This document shows positions 8,604-15,516 of a DNA stretch of 32,865 nucleotides, one piece after another; the stretch's first letter is position 1; each line of letters begins with the position of its first letter. Source of the stretch: Streptomyces sp. ISL-96 (lineage in GTDB: Bacteria; Actinomycetota; Actinomycetes; Streptomycetales; Streptomycetaceae). The notes under the pieces were generated by a model, which saw nothing but the letters and a program-made list of their open reading frames with translations, made no database searches and was not told where the DNA came from. The stretch covers positions 1 to 32,865 of the forward strand of contig NZ_JAGGPA010000053.1 in assembly GCF_018614035.1 (NCBI RefSeq), given 5' to 3'. The translations under genes were made by a program, and so were the position numbers.

Positions 8604-8636
8604 AGTGCATCAACAACCGGTGAGCGGAAGGTGATC
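8604..8636 (-). promoter_or_regulatory. PHO-box-like direct repeats (PhoP site)
   Basis: Read on the minus strand, three consecutive 11-nt units start GATCACC (8636-8626), GCTCACC (8625-8615) and GTTGATG (8614-8604). The core of the Streptomyces PhoP direct-repeat unit is GTTCACC, so the matches are 6/7, 6/7 and 4/7 in exact 11-bp phase. TTGATG in the third unit could serve as -35. The -10 is weak (TCTTAC after 17 bp). The first unit overlaps the pcaDC stop codon. Confidence 0.6.
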
Positions 8637-9849
8637 AGTCGTCGACTTGGTCTTCGAGGTAGTCGACGCGGTCCAGGTCGTCGAAAACGCTCTGGGCCAC
8701 AGCGAAGGCGGAGTTAGCGGCGGGGACCCCGCAGTACACCGCCGTCTGGAGCAGGACCTCGCCGATCTCGTCCCTGGTCAGGCCGTTGGTCAGCGCCGCC
8801 CGCACATGCAGCGCCAGCTCCGCCTCGTGGCCGTGGGCGACGAGCGCCGTGAGGGTGATGCAGCTGCGCGTGCGCCGGTCCAGGGTCTCGCTCGTCCAGA
8901 TCTCCCCCCACGCGTACCGCGTGATGAAGTCCTGGAAGCGGGCTGTGAACGGGGTCGTACGGCTGACCGCGCGGTCCACGTGGGCCGATCCCAGTACCGC
9001 CCGGCGCACGCGCATGCCCGCCGCGTGGCGGGACGCGTCGGTGTGGGCGGGCGGCGGGGCGAAGTGGGCGAGCAGGGCGTTCGTCACCGTCTCCGGCTTC
9101 TCCACGCCTGCCAGGTGCGCCGCGCCCGCGATCTCCAGCAGGCTGGAGCCCGGGATCGCGTCGGTGATCTCGCGGGCGTGCGCGGGTGGCGTGGCCGGGT
9201 CGTCGCGGCCGGCCACGACGAGGGTCGGTGCGGTGATCGAGGGGAGCGCGCCGCGCAGGTCGTACACCGCGAGGGCGTCGCAGCAGGCGGCGTAGCCGGC
9301 CGGGTCGGTGGCGCGCAGGTCTTCGATGAGCGCGTGGCCCAGGGGTGTTGAGGCGAAGGCCGGGGCGAACCATGTGCCCGGGCGGCTCGCCACCATCGCC
9401 TCGGTGCCTTCCGCCCGCACGAGAGTGGCGCGCTCGCGCCAGGTGGCGGGCTCACCGAAGCGGGCCGACGAGCAGACCACGGCGAGGGCGGTGACGCGCT
9501 CGGGGTAGTGCGCCGCCAGGTGAAGCCCGACGGCGCCGCCGATGGAGACACCGGCGTACGCGAAGGACTCCCAGCCCTGTGCGTCGGCGGCCCGCAGCAC
9601 GAGCGCCGCCAGGTCGGCGACGGTCGCCGTGCCGGCCGCCCGCGGGATCACGTCGGCGGGGGTGCCGCCGTGGCCCGGGAGGTCCCAGCGCAGGACGCGG
9701 TGGACGCGGGCCAGGGCGGCGAGCTGCGGCTCCCACACGGTGAGGGAGGTGCCTACGGAGGGGCCGAGGATCAGGGGCGTGCCGGATTCTGGGCCGTCCA
9801 GGCGGACGTGGGGGAGGAAGTGGGGGAGGTTGTGCGTGTCCTCAGGCAT
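8635..9849 (-). CDS. pcaDC: Fused 3-oxoadipate enol-lactonase / 4-carboxymuconolactone decarboxylase
   Basis: This 404-aa bifunctional cytoplasmic enzyme (also called PcaL) catalyses two consecutive beta-ketoadipate steps: decarboxylation of 4-carboxymuconolactone and hydrolysis of the resulting enol-lactone to 3-oxoadipate. Residues 1-265 are an alpha/beta hydrolase with WDLPGHGGTPAD, the nucleophile elbow GVSIGGA (Ser102), an acid in AGRDDPATPP (about Asp216/217) and His245 in GAAHLAGVEKPE. Residues 275-400 are a carboxymuconolactone decarboxylase domain (RRAVLGSAHVDRA, YAWGEIWTSETLDRRTRSC, LTRDEIGEVLLQTAVYCGVPAAN). The fusion is known from Streptomyces and other actinomycetes. The ATG overlaps the end of pcaB by 8 bp and is preceded by GGAG. 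Last gene of the pca operon. Confidence 0.97.
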   Translation of the reverse strand: MPEDTHNLPHFLPHVRLDGPESGTPLILGPSVGTSLTVWEPQLAALARVHRVLRWDLPGHGGTPADVIPRAAGTATVADLAALVLRAADAQGWESFAYAGVSIGGAVGLHLAAHYPERVTALAVVCSSARFGEPATWRERATLVRAEGTEAMVASRPGTWFAPAFASTPLGHALIEDLRATDPAGYAACCDALAVYDLRGALPSITAPTLVVAGRDDPATPPAHAREITDAIPGSSLLEIAGAAHLAGVEKPETVTNALLAHFAPPPAHTDASRHAAGMRVRRAVLGSAHVDRAVSRTTPFTARFQDFITRYAWGEIWTSETLDRRTRSCITLTALVAHGHEAELALHVRAALTNGLTRDEIGEVLLQTAVYCGVPAANSAFAVAQSVFDDLDRVDYLEDQVDD

Positions 9850-11293
9850 GGGGGTGCTCCGGCTTTCGGTCCAGGGCGCGGTCTACCAGGGCGGCCGCGG
9901 AGCCGGTGTAGCGCGTGGGGTCGGTGAGTTCGGCCAGTTCGTCTTCGGCCAGTTCGTCTTCGGGGAGCGCGTCGGCGAGGGCCTCCGTCAAGGCCTCTGC
10001 CAGGGGGATGCCTTCGGCGGTTGTGCGTCGGGAGGCCGCGGTGAGGAGTTCTTTGGCGGCGGCTCGGCCGAGGGCGGGCGCCAGGACTGCGGCGATGCGT
10101 TCGCTGACGATCAGGCCGTGGGTGAGGTCGAGGTTCTGGCGCATGCGGTCGGGGTGGACGCGGAGGCCTTCGGTGAGGTCGGCCGCGTGGGCGGCCGCGC
10201 CGCCGGCCAGGCGCAGGAGCTCGCGCAGGGGCTGCCATTCGGCGTGCCAGGCGCCTGCGGGGCGTTCGTCCCCGGCGGAGGCGAGGGAGGCGAGGAGTAC
10301 GGAGGCCAGGGCCGGGGCCTGTTGGGCGGCTGAGGCGATCAGGGTGGCGCGGACGGGGTTGGCCTTGTGGGGCATCGCGGAGGAGGCGCCGCCGGTGCCT
10401 TCGGAGACTTCGGCGATTTCGGTGCGGGAGAGGGTGAGGACGTCTGTGGCTAGTTTGCCCAGGGCGGCGCAGGTGAAGGCGAGGGTGGTGGCGAGGTCCG
10501 CGATGGGGGTGCGGAGGGTGTGCCAGGGGAGGCTGGGCGCCGCCAGGTTGAGTTCGGCTGCGTACGTGGTGAGGAGGGTCAGGCCCGGGTCGGGGGTGCG
10601 GGTGGTAAGGCCGGGGTCGGGGGTGCGGGGGGCTGGGCCTTCGGCGGGGGTTCCGCTGTGCCCACCCGTTCCGCCCTGGCGGAACGTATGCCCACAGCGT
10701 GGGGGTGGGGCGAATGCTGCCAGGGTGCCTGCCGCTCCGCCCAGTTGGGCGGGGAGGGTGAGGGCGCTCAGGCGGCTTGTGGCGTCCATTGCCAGGGAGC
10801 GCCAGCCTGCTGCCTTCAGGCCGAAGGTGGTGGGGACCGCGTGCTGGGTCAGGGTGCGGCCCGGCATGGGGGTGTCCCGGTGGACCGCCGCCAGGGTGGT
10901 GAGGGCCGTCGCCGTGCGGGTCAGGTCGGCCGTGATGAGGGGGAGCGTGCGCGCTGCCACCAGCATCATCGCCGTGTCGACGATGTCCTGGCTCGTCGCT
11001 CCCCGGTGCACGTACGGCGCGGCTTCCGGGCCCACGGCTGCCGCGAGGTCGGCCACCAGGGGGATCACCGGATTGCCGCCGGGCCGGGCACGCAGTGCCA
11101 GGTCGCGTACGTCGAAGTGGGCGGCCATGGCCGCCGCCGTGACCGCCTCGCCCGCCCAGGCGGGCCCCTGCGCCCGCGTGAGGGCCGCCTCCGCGTCCAG
11201 CATCGCCTGGAGCAGGGCCACGTCGCCGGTCGCAGCATCGGCCGCGGTTCCGGTGCGTACGGGAGAGAGCAGTCCGTGGTCAGGCGAAGTCAA
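9842..11293 (-). CDS. pcaB: 3-carboxy-cis,cis-muconate cycloisomerase
   Basis: This 483-aa member of the fumarase/aspartase superfamily converts 3-carboxy-cis,cis-muconate to 4-carboxymuconolactone. It shows the three superfamily regions: HRGATSQDIVDTAM (95-109), GRTLTQHAVPTTFGLK (145-160), and the flexible signature loop GGASSAMPHKANPV (301-314) with the catalytic Ser304/305. The start is TTG at 11293 (TTG-ACT-TCG), overlapping pcaG by 14 bp and preceded by GGAGGAG at about ten bases. No ATG or GTG gives the full N-terminus. Odd feature: residues ~196-240 hold an extra low-complexity segment made of a palindromic DNA element and a 27-bp duplication, which keep the frame open. It lies between secondary-structure elements and is likely a surface loop, so activity is probably retained. 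Confidence 0.96.
   Translation of the reverse strand: MTSPDHGLLSPVRTGTAADAATGDVALLQAMLDAEAALTRAQGPAWAGEAVTAAAMAAHFDVRDLALRARPGGNPVIPLVADLAAAVGPEAAPYVHRGATSQDIVDTAMMLVAARTLPLITADLTRTATALTTLAAVHRDTPMPGRTLTQHAVPTTFGLKAAGWRSLAMDATSRLSALTLPAQLGGAAGTLAAFAPPPRCGHTFRQGGTGGHSGTPAEGPAPRTPDPGLTTRTPDPGLTLLTTYAAELNLAAPSLPWHTLRTPIADLATTLAFTCAALGKLATDVLTLSRTEIAEVSEGTGGASSAMPHKANPVRATLIASAAQQAPALASVLLASLASAGDERPAGAWHAEWQPLRELLRLAGGAAAHAADLTEGLRVHPDRMRQNLDLTHGLIVSERIAAVLAPALGRAAAKELLTAASRRTTAEGIPLAEALTEALADALPEDELAEDELAELTDPTRYTGSAAALVDRALDRKPEHPHA
10581..10634 (-). repeat. 27-bp tandem duplication inside pcaB
   Basis: Two near-identical 27-bp units (10581-10607 and 10608-10634) encode RTPDPGLTT and RTPDPGLTL at residues ~223-240. 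The period is a multiple of three, so the frame is kept. Confidence 0.8.
10659..10695. repeat. Palindromic REP-like element inserted in pcaB
   Basis: A core palindrome CGTTCCGCC-CT-GGCGGAACG (10667-10686) is bracketed by direct copies of TGCCCAC (10659-10665 and 10689-10695). In pcaB frame it codes for about CGHTFRQGGTGGHSG (200-214). From memory, closely similar short palindromes occur many times in Streptomyces genomes; that needs a genome search. Confidence 0.7.
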
Positions 11294-11846
11294 GGAAGAC
11301 CGTCTCCTCCTCGCCCTGGAGGCGGATGTCGAAGCGGTGGGTGCGGTCGCGGTTCGGTTCGGGCCGGGCGATCAGTGTCGCGCGGCGCTCGGGAGTCAGC
11401 GAGGCGAGCAGCGCGTCCGGGCCCTCCGCCAGGTAGGCGCGTGTGAAGAGGTGGTGGGTCAGGCCCCGCGCGAACACGCACACGCTGATGTACGGAGTGG
11501 ACGGGCCCCCTGGGGGCAGGGTGCGGACCGTGTAGTGGCCGTCCGCGTCCGTCGGGACCCGGCCGAAGCCCGTGAAGTCGACCCCGTTGCGGCCGAGGAA
11601 ACCGCCCGTCACGGGATCGCGGCGCATCGAACCCGGCGCGCCGGTCAGTGAACCGTCCGGTCCCGCCTGCCAGAACTCGACGATCGCGTCCGGGACCGGT
11701 TCCCCGGCGCCGTCGTAGACGTACCCGTGAAGCGTCATCGCGTCGGGATGTTCCCGGGGGGCGATATCGCCGCCTCCCGGGAACGGCAGGGCGTACCCGT
11801 AAAAGGGACCCGCAGTGTGCGACGGGGTGGGCGGCAGATATGTCAT
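11280..11846 (-). CDS. pcaG: Protocatechuate 3,4-dioxygenase alpha subunit
   Basis: This 188-aa subunit pairs with PcaH to form the intradiol dioxygenase that opens protocatechuate to 3-carboxy-cis,cis-muconate using O2. It has the PcaG layout: N-terminal TPSHTAGPFYGYALPF, the beta-sandwich strand segment LHGYVYDGAGEPVPDAIVEFWQ, then FTGFGRVPTDADGHYTVRTLPPG and a conserved C-terminal FDIRLQGEEETVFLDF. As expected for the alpha subunit it lacks the Tyr/His iron ligands, which lie in PcaH. The start at 11846 (MTYLPPTPSH) overlaps the pcaH stop by one base. The open frame continues upstream only as a shadow of pcaH. Tight coupling fits stoichiometric subunit synthesis. Confidence 0.97.
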   Translation of the reverse strand: MTYLPPTPSHTAGPFYGYALPFPGGGDIAPREHPDAMTLHGYVYDGAGEPVPDAIVEFWQAGPDGSLTGAPGSMRRDPVTGGFLGRNGVDFTGFGRVPTDADGHYTVRTLPPGGPSTPYISVCVFARGLTHHLFTRAYLAEGPDALLASLTPERRATLIARPEPNRDRTHRFDIRLQGEEETVFLDFA

Positions 11847-12613
11847 CAGCGGCCTTCCTCGATCCAGGTGGCGGACGGGCCGTCGAGGACGATGTCCCAG
11901 CGGTAGCCCAGCGACCATTCGGGGCGGGAGAGGGAGTGGTCGTACGCGGCGACGAGCCGGGCGCGCGCCGCGTCGTCCGTCACCGACTGGAGGATCGGGT
12001 CGTACGCGAAAAGTGGGTCCCCAGGGAAGTACATCTGGGTGACCAGGCGCTGCGTGAAGGCCGTGCCGAAGAGCGAGAAGTGGATGTGGGCGGGGCGCCA
12101 CGCGTTCTGGTGGTTGCGCCACGGGTAGGCGCCCGGCTTGATGGTCGTGAAGCTGTACGAGCCGTCGTCGCCCGTCAGCACCCGCCCCACGCCCGTGAAG
12201 TTCGGGTCCAGGGGCGCCGGGTGCTGGTCGCGCTGGTGGGCGTAGCGGCCGGAGGCGTTGGCCTGCCACAGCTCGACGAGCTGGCCGCGTACCGGACGGC
12301 CCGCACTGTCCAGCAGCCGCCCGGACACGGTGATGCGCTCGCCGAGCGGCTCACCGGCGTGCTGCCGGGTCAGGTCGTGGTCGAGCTCGGTGACGTCGGT
12401 GTGGCCGAAGACGGGGCCGGACAGCTCCACGGCCTCGGGGTCCCTGCTGACGGCCACCAGGGGCTGCTGCGGGTGGCGGAGAAGACTGCTGCGGTACGGC
12501 GGGAAGTCGCGCGGGGGGTGATGCGCGGCGGGGGTGCCGGCCGCGCGGGCCTTCTCGTAACCGGCGCGGATCTCGGCGAGCTCGCCGTCGATGTCGGACT
12601 GGGTGAGAGTCAT
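11846..12613 (-). CDS. pcaH: Protocatechuate 3,4-dioxygenase beta subunit
   Basis: This 255-aa catalytic subunit of protocatechuate 3,4-dioxygenase holds the non-haem Fe(III). All four iron ligands can be located: Tyr124 (GRYAHQ), Tyr163 (GAYPWRN), His176 and His178 (PAHIHFSLFG). The spacing (39, 13 and 2 residues) equals that of the structurally known Pseudomonas enzyme. The N-terminal region (RDFPPYRSSLLRHP) and the GRLLDSAGRPVRGQLVELWQANASG strand block are typical. The ATG shares one base with the pcaJ stop, and an AGGAAAGGA ribosome site lies 10-18 bases upstream. Substrate assignment as protocatechuate rests on the ligands, the PcaG partner and the operon. Confidence 0.98.
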   Translation of the reverse strand: MTLTQSDIDGELAEIRAGYEKARAAGTPAAHHPPRDFPPYRSSLLRHPQQPLVAVSRDPEAVELSGPVFGHTDVTELDHDLTRQHAGEPLGERITVSGRLLDSAGRPVRGQLVELWQANASGRYAHQRDQHPAPLDPNFTGVGRVLTGDDGSYSFTTIKPGAYPWRNHQNAWRPAHIHFSLFGTAFTQRLVTQMYFPGDPLFAYDPILQSVTDDAARARLVAAYDHSLSRPEWSLGYRWDIVLDGPSATWIEEGR

Positions 12614-13407
12614 CAGGCGGTGTCCTTTCCTGCGGACCTTCCCGCTGCCTTGAGGGTGCGCAGCGCGGCCAGTTCGGCGGCGGTCGGCGGCTCGGTGACC
12701 CCGACCGTGTCCGCCGTCTTCAGCTCCCAGCCGGTGGCCGCCCGTACCTGCTCGACGGTGACACCGGGGTGCAGCTCGGTGAGCACGAGTTCGGCGGTGG
12801 CCGGGTCGGGCCGCAGGATGCCGAGGTCGGTGATGACGGCGACCGGGCCCGCGCCCGGCATGCCGAGCTCCTTGCGGTCGCCGGGACCCGAGCCGTGGCC
12901 GAGCGTGGTGACGAAGTCCAGCTTCCGCACGAAGTTGCGGGTGGAGTGGCGCAGCACCATCAGCACTTTGCCGCAGTTCGACGCGATCTCGGGTGCGCCG
13001 CCCGCGCCCGGGAGGCGGCCCTCCGGCTTGTCCGGGCCTCGTTCGATGACCGTCGTATTAATGTTGGCGAAACGGTCGACCTGGGCCGCGCCGAGGAAGC
13101 CGACATCGATCCGGCCGCCCTGGAGCCAGTAATTGAACATCTCGGGTACGGGCACCACCGCGTCGGCGGTCTCGGCCAGTTCGCCGTCGCCGATGGACAG
13201 CGGCAGCCGGGTCGGCTTGGAGCCGATCGTCCCGGACTCGTAGATGAGCACCAGCTTGGGATTGACGGTGTTGCGGGCGAGGTTGGCGGCGGTGGACGGC
13301 AGCCCGATGCCGACGAAACAGGTCCGCGCCCCGGCCAGCGCGCGGGCCGCGTTGACCTCCATCAGCTCGTCGCGGGTGAAGTCCTCGGTGGTGGCGGAGG
13401 TGGTCAT
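12613..13407 (-). CDS. pcaJ: 3-oxoadipate CoA-transferase subunit B
   Basis: This 264-aa subunit, with PcaI, moves CoA from succinyl-CoA to 3-oxoadipate. It has GIGLPSTAANLAR, the family ESG motif (Glu57-Ser58-Gly59 in IYESGTIG, glutamate being the likely CoA-thioester residue), FNYWLQGGRIDVGFLGAAQVDRF, and GGAPEIASNCGKVLMVLRH. It belongs to the actinobacterial CatJ/glutaconate-CoA-transferase-like branch rather than the shorter proteobacterial PcaJ. The ATG at 13407 overlaps the pcaI stop as ATGA. The frame is open further upstream only as a shadow of pcaI. The next gene in the operon is directly pcaH; in S. coelicolor, from memory, pcaF lies between them. Confidence 0.94.
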   Translation of the reverse strand: MTTSATTEDFTRDELMEVNAARALAGARTCFVGIGLPSTAANLARNTVNPKLVLIYESGTIGSKPTRLPLSIGDGELAETADAVVPVPEMFNYWLQGGRIDVGFLGAAQVDRFANINTTVIERGPDKPEGRLPGAGGAPEIASNCGKVLMVLRHSTRNFVRKLDFVTTLGHGSGPGDRKELGMPGAGPVAVITDLGILRPDPATAELVLTELHPGVTVEQVRAATGWELKTADTVGVTEPPTAAELAALRTLKAAGRSAGKDTA

Positions 13408-14225
13408 CGGACGGCAGCCCCTTCGGTGCGTACGTTCGTGTCGAGCCACTGCGTGAAGGCGTCGCGGTCCCGGGCGATCGGGTCCCACGCCTGGTAGAAG
13501 TCGTTGTCGCGCACCGTGTAGCCGCTGGCGTACGACGGATGCGCGCCGCCCGGCACGACGGCGACCGCGTCGATCACCCAGGTCGGCAGGACGACGCCGC
13601 CGGGCCGGGGCGTCAGCTCGTCGACGATCTCCTCGACCGTCACGAGCACCCGGCCGGCGGCCAGCGCGGCCTCCTTCTGGACGCCGGTCAGGCCCCACAG
13701 CTGGACGTTGCCGTCCCGGTCGGCCTGCTGGGCGTGGATGACGGTGACGTCGGGGTTCAGCGCGGCGACGGCGGCCAGTTCCTCACCGGTGAACGGGCAG
13801 GTGACGGAGGAGACCGTGTCCGTACGGGTGGCGAGGTCGGAGCCGCGGTAGCCGCGCAGGACGGCGAACGGCAGTCGCGACGCACCCGCGACGTAACGGT
13901 TGGCCATGCCCGCGTGGCTGTGCTCGTCGAGCTCCAGGGGGCGCGGCCAGCCGTTCTCGACGGCGTCGCGGAAGCGGTGCAGGGAGCCGACGCCCGGGTT
14001 GCCGCCCCAGGAGAAGATCAGCTTCTTCACCAGACCGGCGCCGATCAGCTGGTCGTAGATGACGTCCGGGGTCATCCTGGCGAGGGTCAGGTCGGTGATG
14101 CCCCGGCGGATGATCTCGTGCGCGGCGGCGTACGGGATCAGGTGCGTGAAACCCTCCATCGCGAGGGTGTCCCCGTCGTGGATGAGGTCCGCCACGGCGT
14201 CGTGCAGGCTGCGTATGTCGGCCAT
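13404..14225 (-). CDS. pcaI: 3-oxoadipate CoA-transferase subunit A
   Basis: The 273-aa first subunit of the 3-oxoadipate:succinyl-CoA transferase. Recognisable features are GDTLAMEGFTHLIPYAAAHEIIR, LTLARMTPDVIYDQLIGAG, the glycine-rich FSWGGNPGVGSLHRFRDA and IHAQQADRDGNVQLWG, all typical of family I CoA-transferase A subunits of the CatI type. The first open start is GTG at 14231, but GGAG (14236-14239) is only 4 bases from it and 10 bases from the ATG at 14225, so ATG is preferred. It is the first gene of the pca operon. Its promoter overlaps an operator copy shared with the divergent pcaV. Confidence 0.94.
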   Translation of the reverse strand: MADIRSLHDAVADLIHDGDTLAMEGFTHLIPYAAAHEIIRRGITDLTLARMTPDVIYDQLIGAGLVKKLIFSWGGNPGVGSLHRFRDAVENGWPRPLELDEHSHAGMANRYVAGASRLPFAVLRGYRGSDLATRTDTVSSVTCPFTGEELAAVAALNPDVTVIHAQQADRDGNVQLWGLTGVQKEAALAAGRVLVTVEEIVDELTPRPGGVVLPTWVIDAVAVVPGGAHPSYASGYTVRDNDFYQAWDPIARDRDAFTQWLDTNVRTEGAAVR

Positions 14226-14241
14226 CGTCACTCACTCCACA

Positions 14242-14258
14242 GTTGCTCAGTGTACTGA
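14242..14258 (-). promoter_or_regulatory. PcaV-type operator, pcaI-proximal copy
   Basis: Read on the minus strand this is TCAGTACACTGAGCAAC. It agrees at 15 of 17 bases with the copy at 14313-14329 on the plus strand, and its TCAGTACACTGA part is nearly palindromic. It overlaps the -10 and +1 region of the probable pcaI promoter, which fits repression. Confidence 0.75.
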
Positions 14259-14283
14259 CTAGTTTTTCGTCGAGGCCGTACAA
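14256..14283 (-). promoter_or_regulatory. Probable pca operon promoter
   Basis: On the minus strand TTGTAC (14283-14278) and TAGTCA (14261-14256) are separated by 16 bp, resembling a housekeeping sigma promoter. The -10 box overlaps the operator copy. Confidence 0.5.
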
Positions 14284-14312
14284 TTCCACCGAGTCCCGCT
14301 CACGTCAATGGC

Positions 14313-14329
14313 TCAGTACACAGAGCATC
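14313..14329 (+). promoter_or_regulatory. PcaV-type operator, pcaV-proximal copy
   Basis: TCAGTACACAGAGCATC lies 25 bp before the pcaV start, in inverse orientation to the first copy and 71 bp from it centre to centre. Its position suggests autoregulation. Confidence 0.7.
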
Positions 14330-14354
14330 ACCCAGGATTCGCAGGAGGCCCCGC

Positions 14355-14792
14355 ATGGCTGCGGTCGATCTGAGCACCCACCCCGGGCATCTCGCCCGGC
14401 GGCTGCAGCAGGCGCACACCCTGCTGTGGACCACGATGGTCTCGGAGGAGACCACGTCGCCGCAGTTCGCCGTGCTCAATGCCCTGGCCGAGAAGCCGGA
14501 CATCGACCAGCGCACCCTGAGCGAGCACGTTCACCTGGACCGCTCGACCATCGCGGACCTGGTGGCACGCCTCGGCAGGCGGGGTCTGCTGGAGCGGGTG
14601 CGCGACCCGCACGACGGCCGGCGCAACGTACTCAAGCTCACGGACGAGGGCGCGGCGGTGCACCGCAAGCTGGTCACCCGGACGGCCCGGATGAACCGGG
14701 TGTTCCTCGCCCCCCTCGACGAGAGGGAGCAGGAGACGCTGCTGCGCCTGATCGGCCGGGTCGCGGACGCGGCGGAAGAGCTTCGGGCCTAG
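14355..14792 (+). CDS. pcaV: MarR-family regulator of the pca operon (PcaV-like)
   Basis: A 145-aa winged-helix dimeric regulator. The MarR core is clear: QFAVLNALAEKPDIDQRTLSE, recognition helix LDRSTIADLVARLGRRGLLERV, wing DPHDGRRNVLKLTDEG, and terminal dimerisation helices (about 95-145). It is divergent from pcaIJHGB-DC, the same arrangement as S. coelicolor PcaV, which represses the operon and releases DNA on binding protocatechuate. Arg15 of that protein was reported as key for ligand binding (from memory), and an Arg occupies position 15 here (HLARRLQQAH). An AGGAGG ribosome site lies seven bases before the ATG. Two operator copies in the shared intergenic region point to control of both directions. 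Confidence 0.93.
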   Translation: MAAVDLSTHPGHLARRLQQAHTLLWTTMVSEETTSPQFAVLNALAEKPDIDQRTLSEHVHLDRSTIADLVARLGRRGLLERVRDPHDGRRNVLKLTDEGAAVHRKLVTRTARMNRVFLAPLDEREQETLLRLIGRVADAAEELRA

Positions 14793-14812
14793 CTCGGCGG
14801 GCGGCTCTCCTC

Positions 14813-15379
14813 TCACGGCTCCAGAAGCGTCTTGAGAGCGGCGAGGCGTTCCTTCCAGAAGGCCTTGTACGCCGCCACCTCCGCAGCGTCCGCGAGCTTC
14901 GTGTGCTGGAGTGCCACCTGCGTCTTCGACTCGCCCTTGGGAGTGAAGCTGACGGAGAGCCGGCCGTTCCCGTAGTCGGCCGACAGAGTCTTCCCCTCCC
15001 GTCGCGTACGCAGCGAAAACTCGCTCCCGGGAAGCCACCGGCGGCGTACATCCGCATCGGTGAAGGCGGCCTCGCAGCGCGCGACCGGCGCTTCCACGGT
15101 TCTGCTGCCGCTCGCCTGCCACTCACCGGTCGAAGACTGGCCGACCTCGCGCAGTCCGCGCTCCTGCTCGTACCCCACCGTGATCGACTGGGCGTACCAC
15201 CCGTCCACGGCGAGGTCATCGGTCAGGTGGCGGGCGATCTCCGTGTGGGTGCGCCCGGTGGCGCCCCACGCGTCGAGGAGGGCGAACCACGCGTCCCAGT
15301 CCCGGCCGGTGGACGCCTTCAGCACGTCGGCCGACAGCTTCTCGGTGATCTTCTTTCCGGCGCCGGCGGAGCTGGTCAT
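14813..15379 (-). CDS. DUF4287-like / SRPBCC-type protein
   Basis: This 188-aa soluble protein of unknown role has two parts. Residues ~15-85 (ASTGRDWDAWFALLDAWG, HTEIARHLTDDL, WYAQSITVGYEQERGL) resemble DUF4287. Residues ~85-188 resemble the AHSA1/SRPBCC (START-like) fold, with alternating strands TVEAPVARCEAAFTDADVRRRWLPG and a C-terminal helix AAYKAFWKERLAALKTLLEP. SRPBCC proteins bind hydrophobic ligands or act as stress co-factors; none is indicated here. The start is taken as ATG 15379 (MTSSAGAGKK). Twelve further codons upstream are open but look non-coding. It converges on pcaV with 20 bp between and is divergent from the VOC gene. Confidence 0.78.
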   Translation of the reverse strand: MTSSAGAGKKITEKLSADVLKASTGRDWDAWFALLDAWGATGRTHTEIARHLTDDLAVDGWYAQSITVGYEQERGLREVGQSSTGEWQASGSRTVEAPVARCEAAFTDADVRRRWLPGSEFSLRTRREGKTLSADYGNGRLSVSFTPKGESKTQVALQHTKLADAAEVAAYKAFWKERLAALKTLLEP

Positions 15380-15416
15380 GGCGCCGACGCTAGAACGGGC
15401 GTGGCGGGCCCGCAAG

Positions 15417-15431
15417 GCGGAAATTTTCCGC
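15417..15431. promoter_or_regulatory. 15-bp palindrome between divergent genes
   Basis: GCGGAAA-T-TTTCCGC is a perfect palindrome in the 137-bp gap between the SRPBCC and VOC genes, 38 bp from the SRPBCC start. Its A/T centre stands out from the surroundings and it resembles an operator. The regulator is unknown. Confidence 0.5.
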
Positions 15432-15516
15432 GAGTTCCTGTTCGAGCGATGAGTTTCGCGCGGCCCCCGGGTCTACCCCTGCGAAAGGCAACGACGAGAG
15501 AAGAGAGACACCGCTC

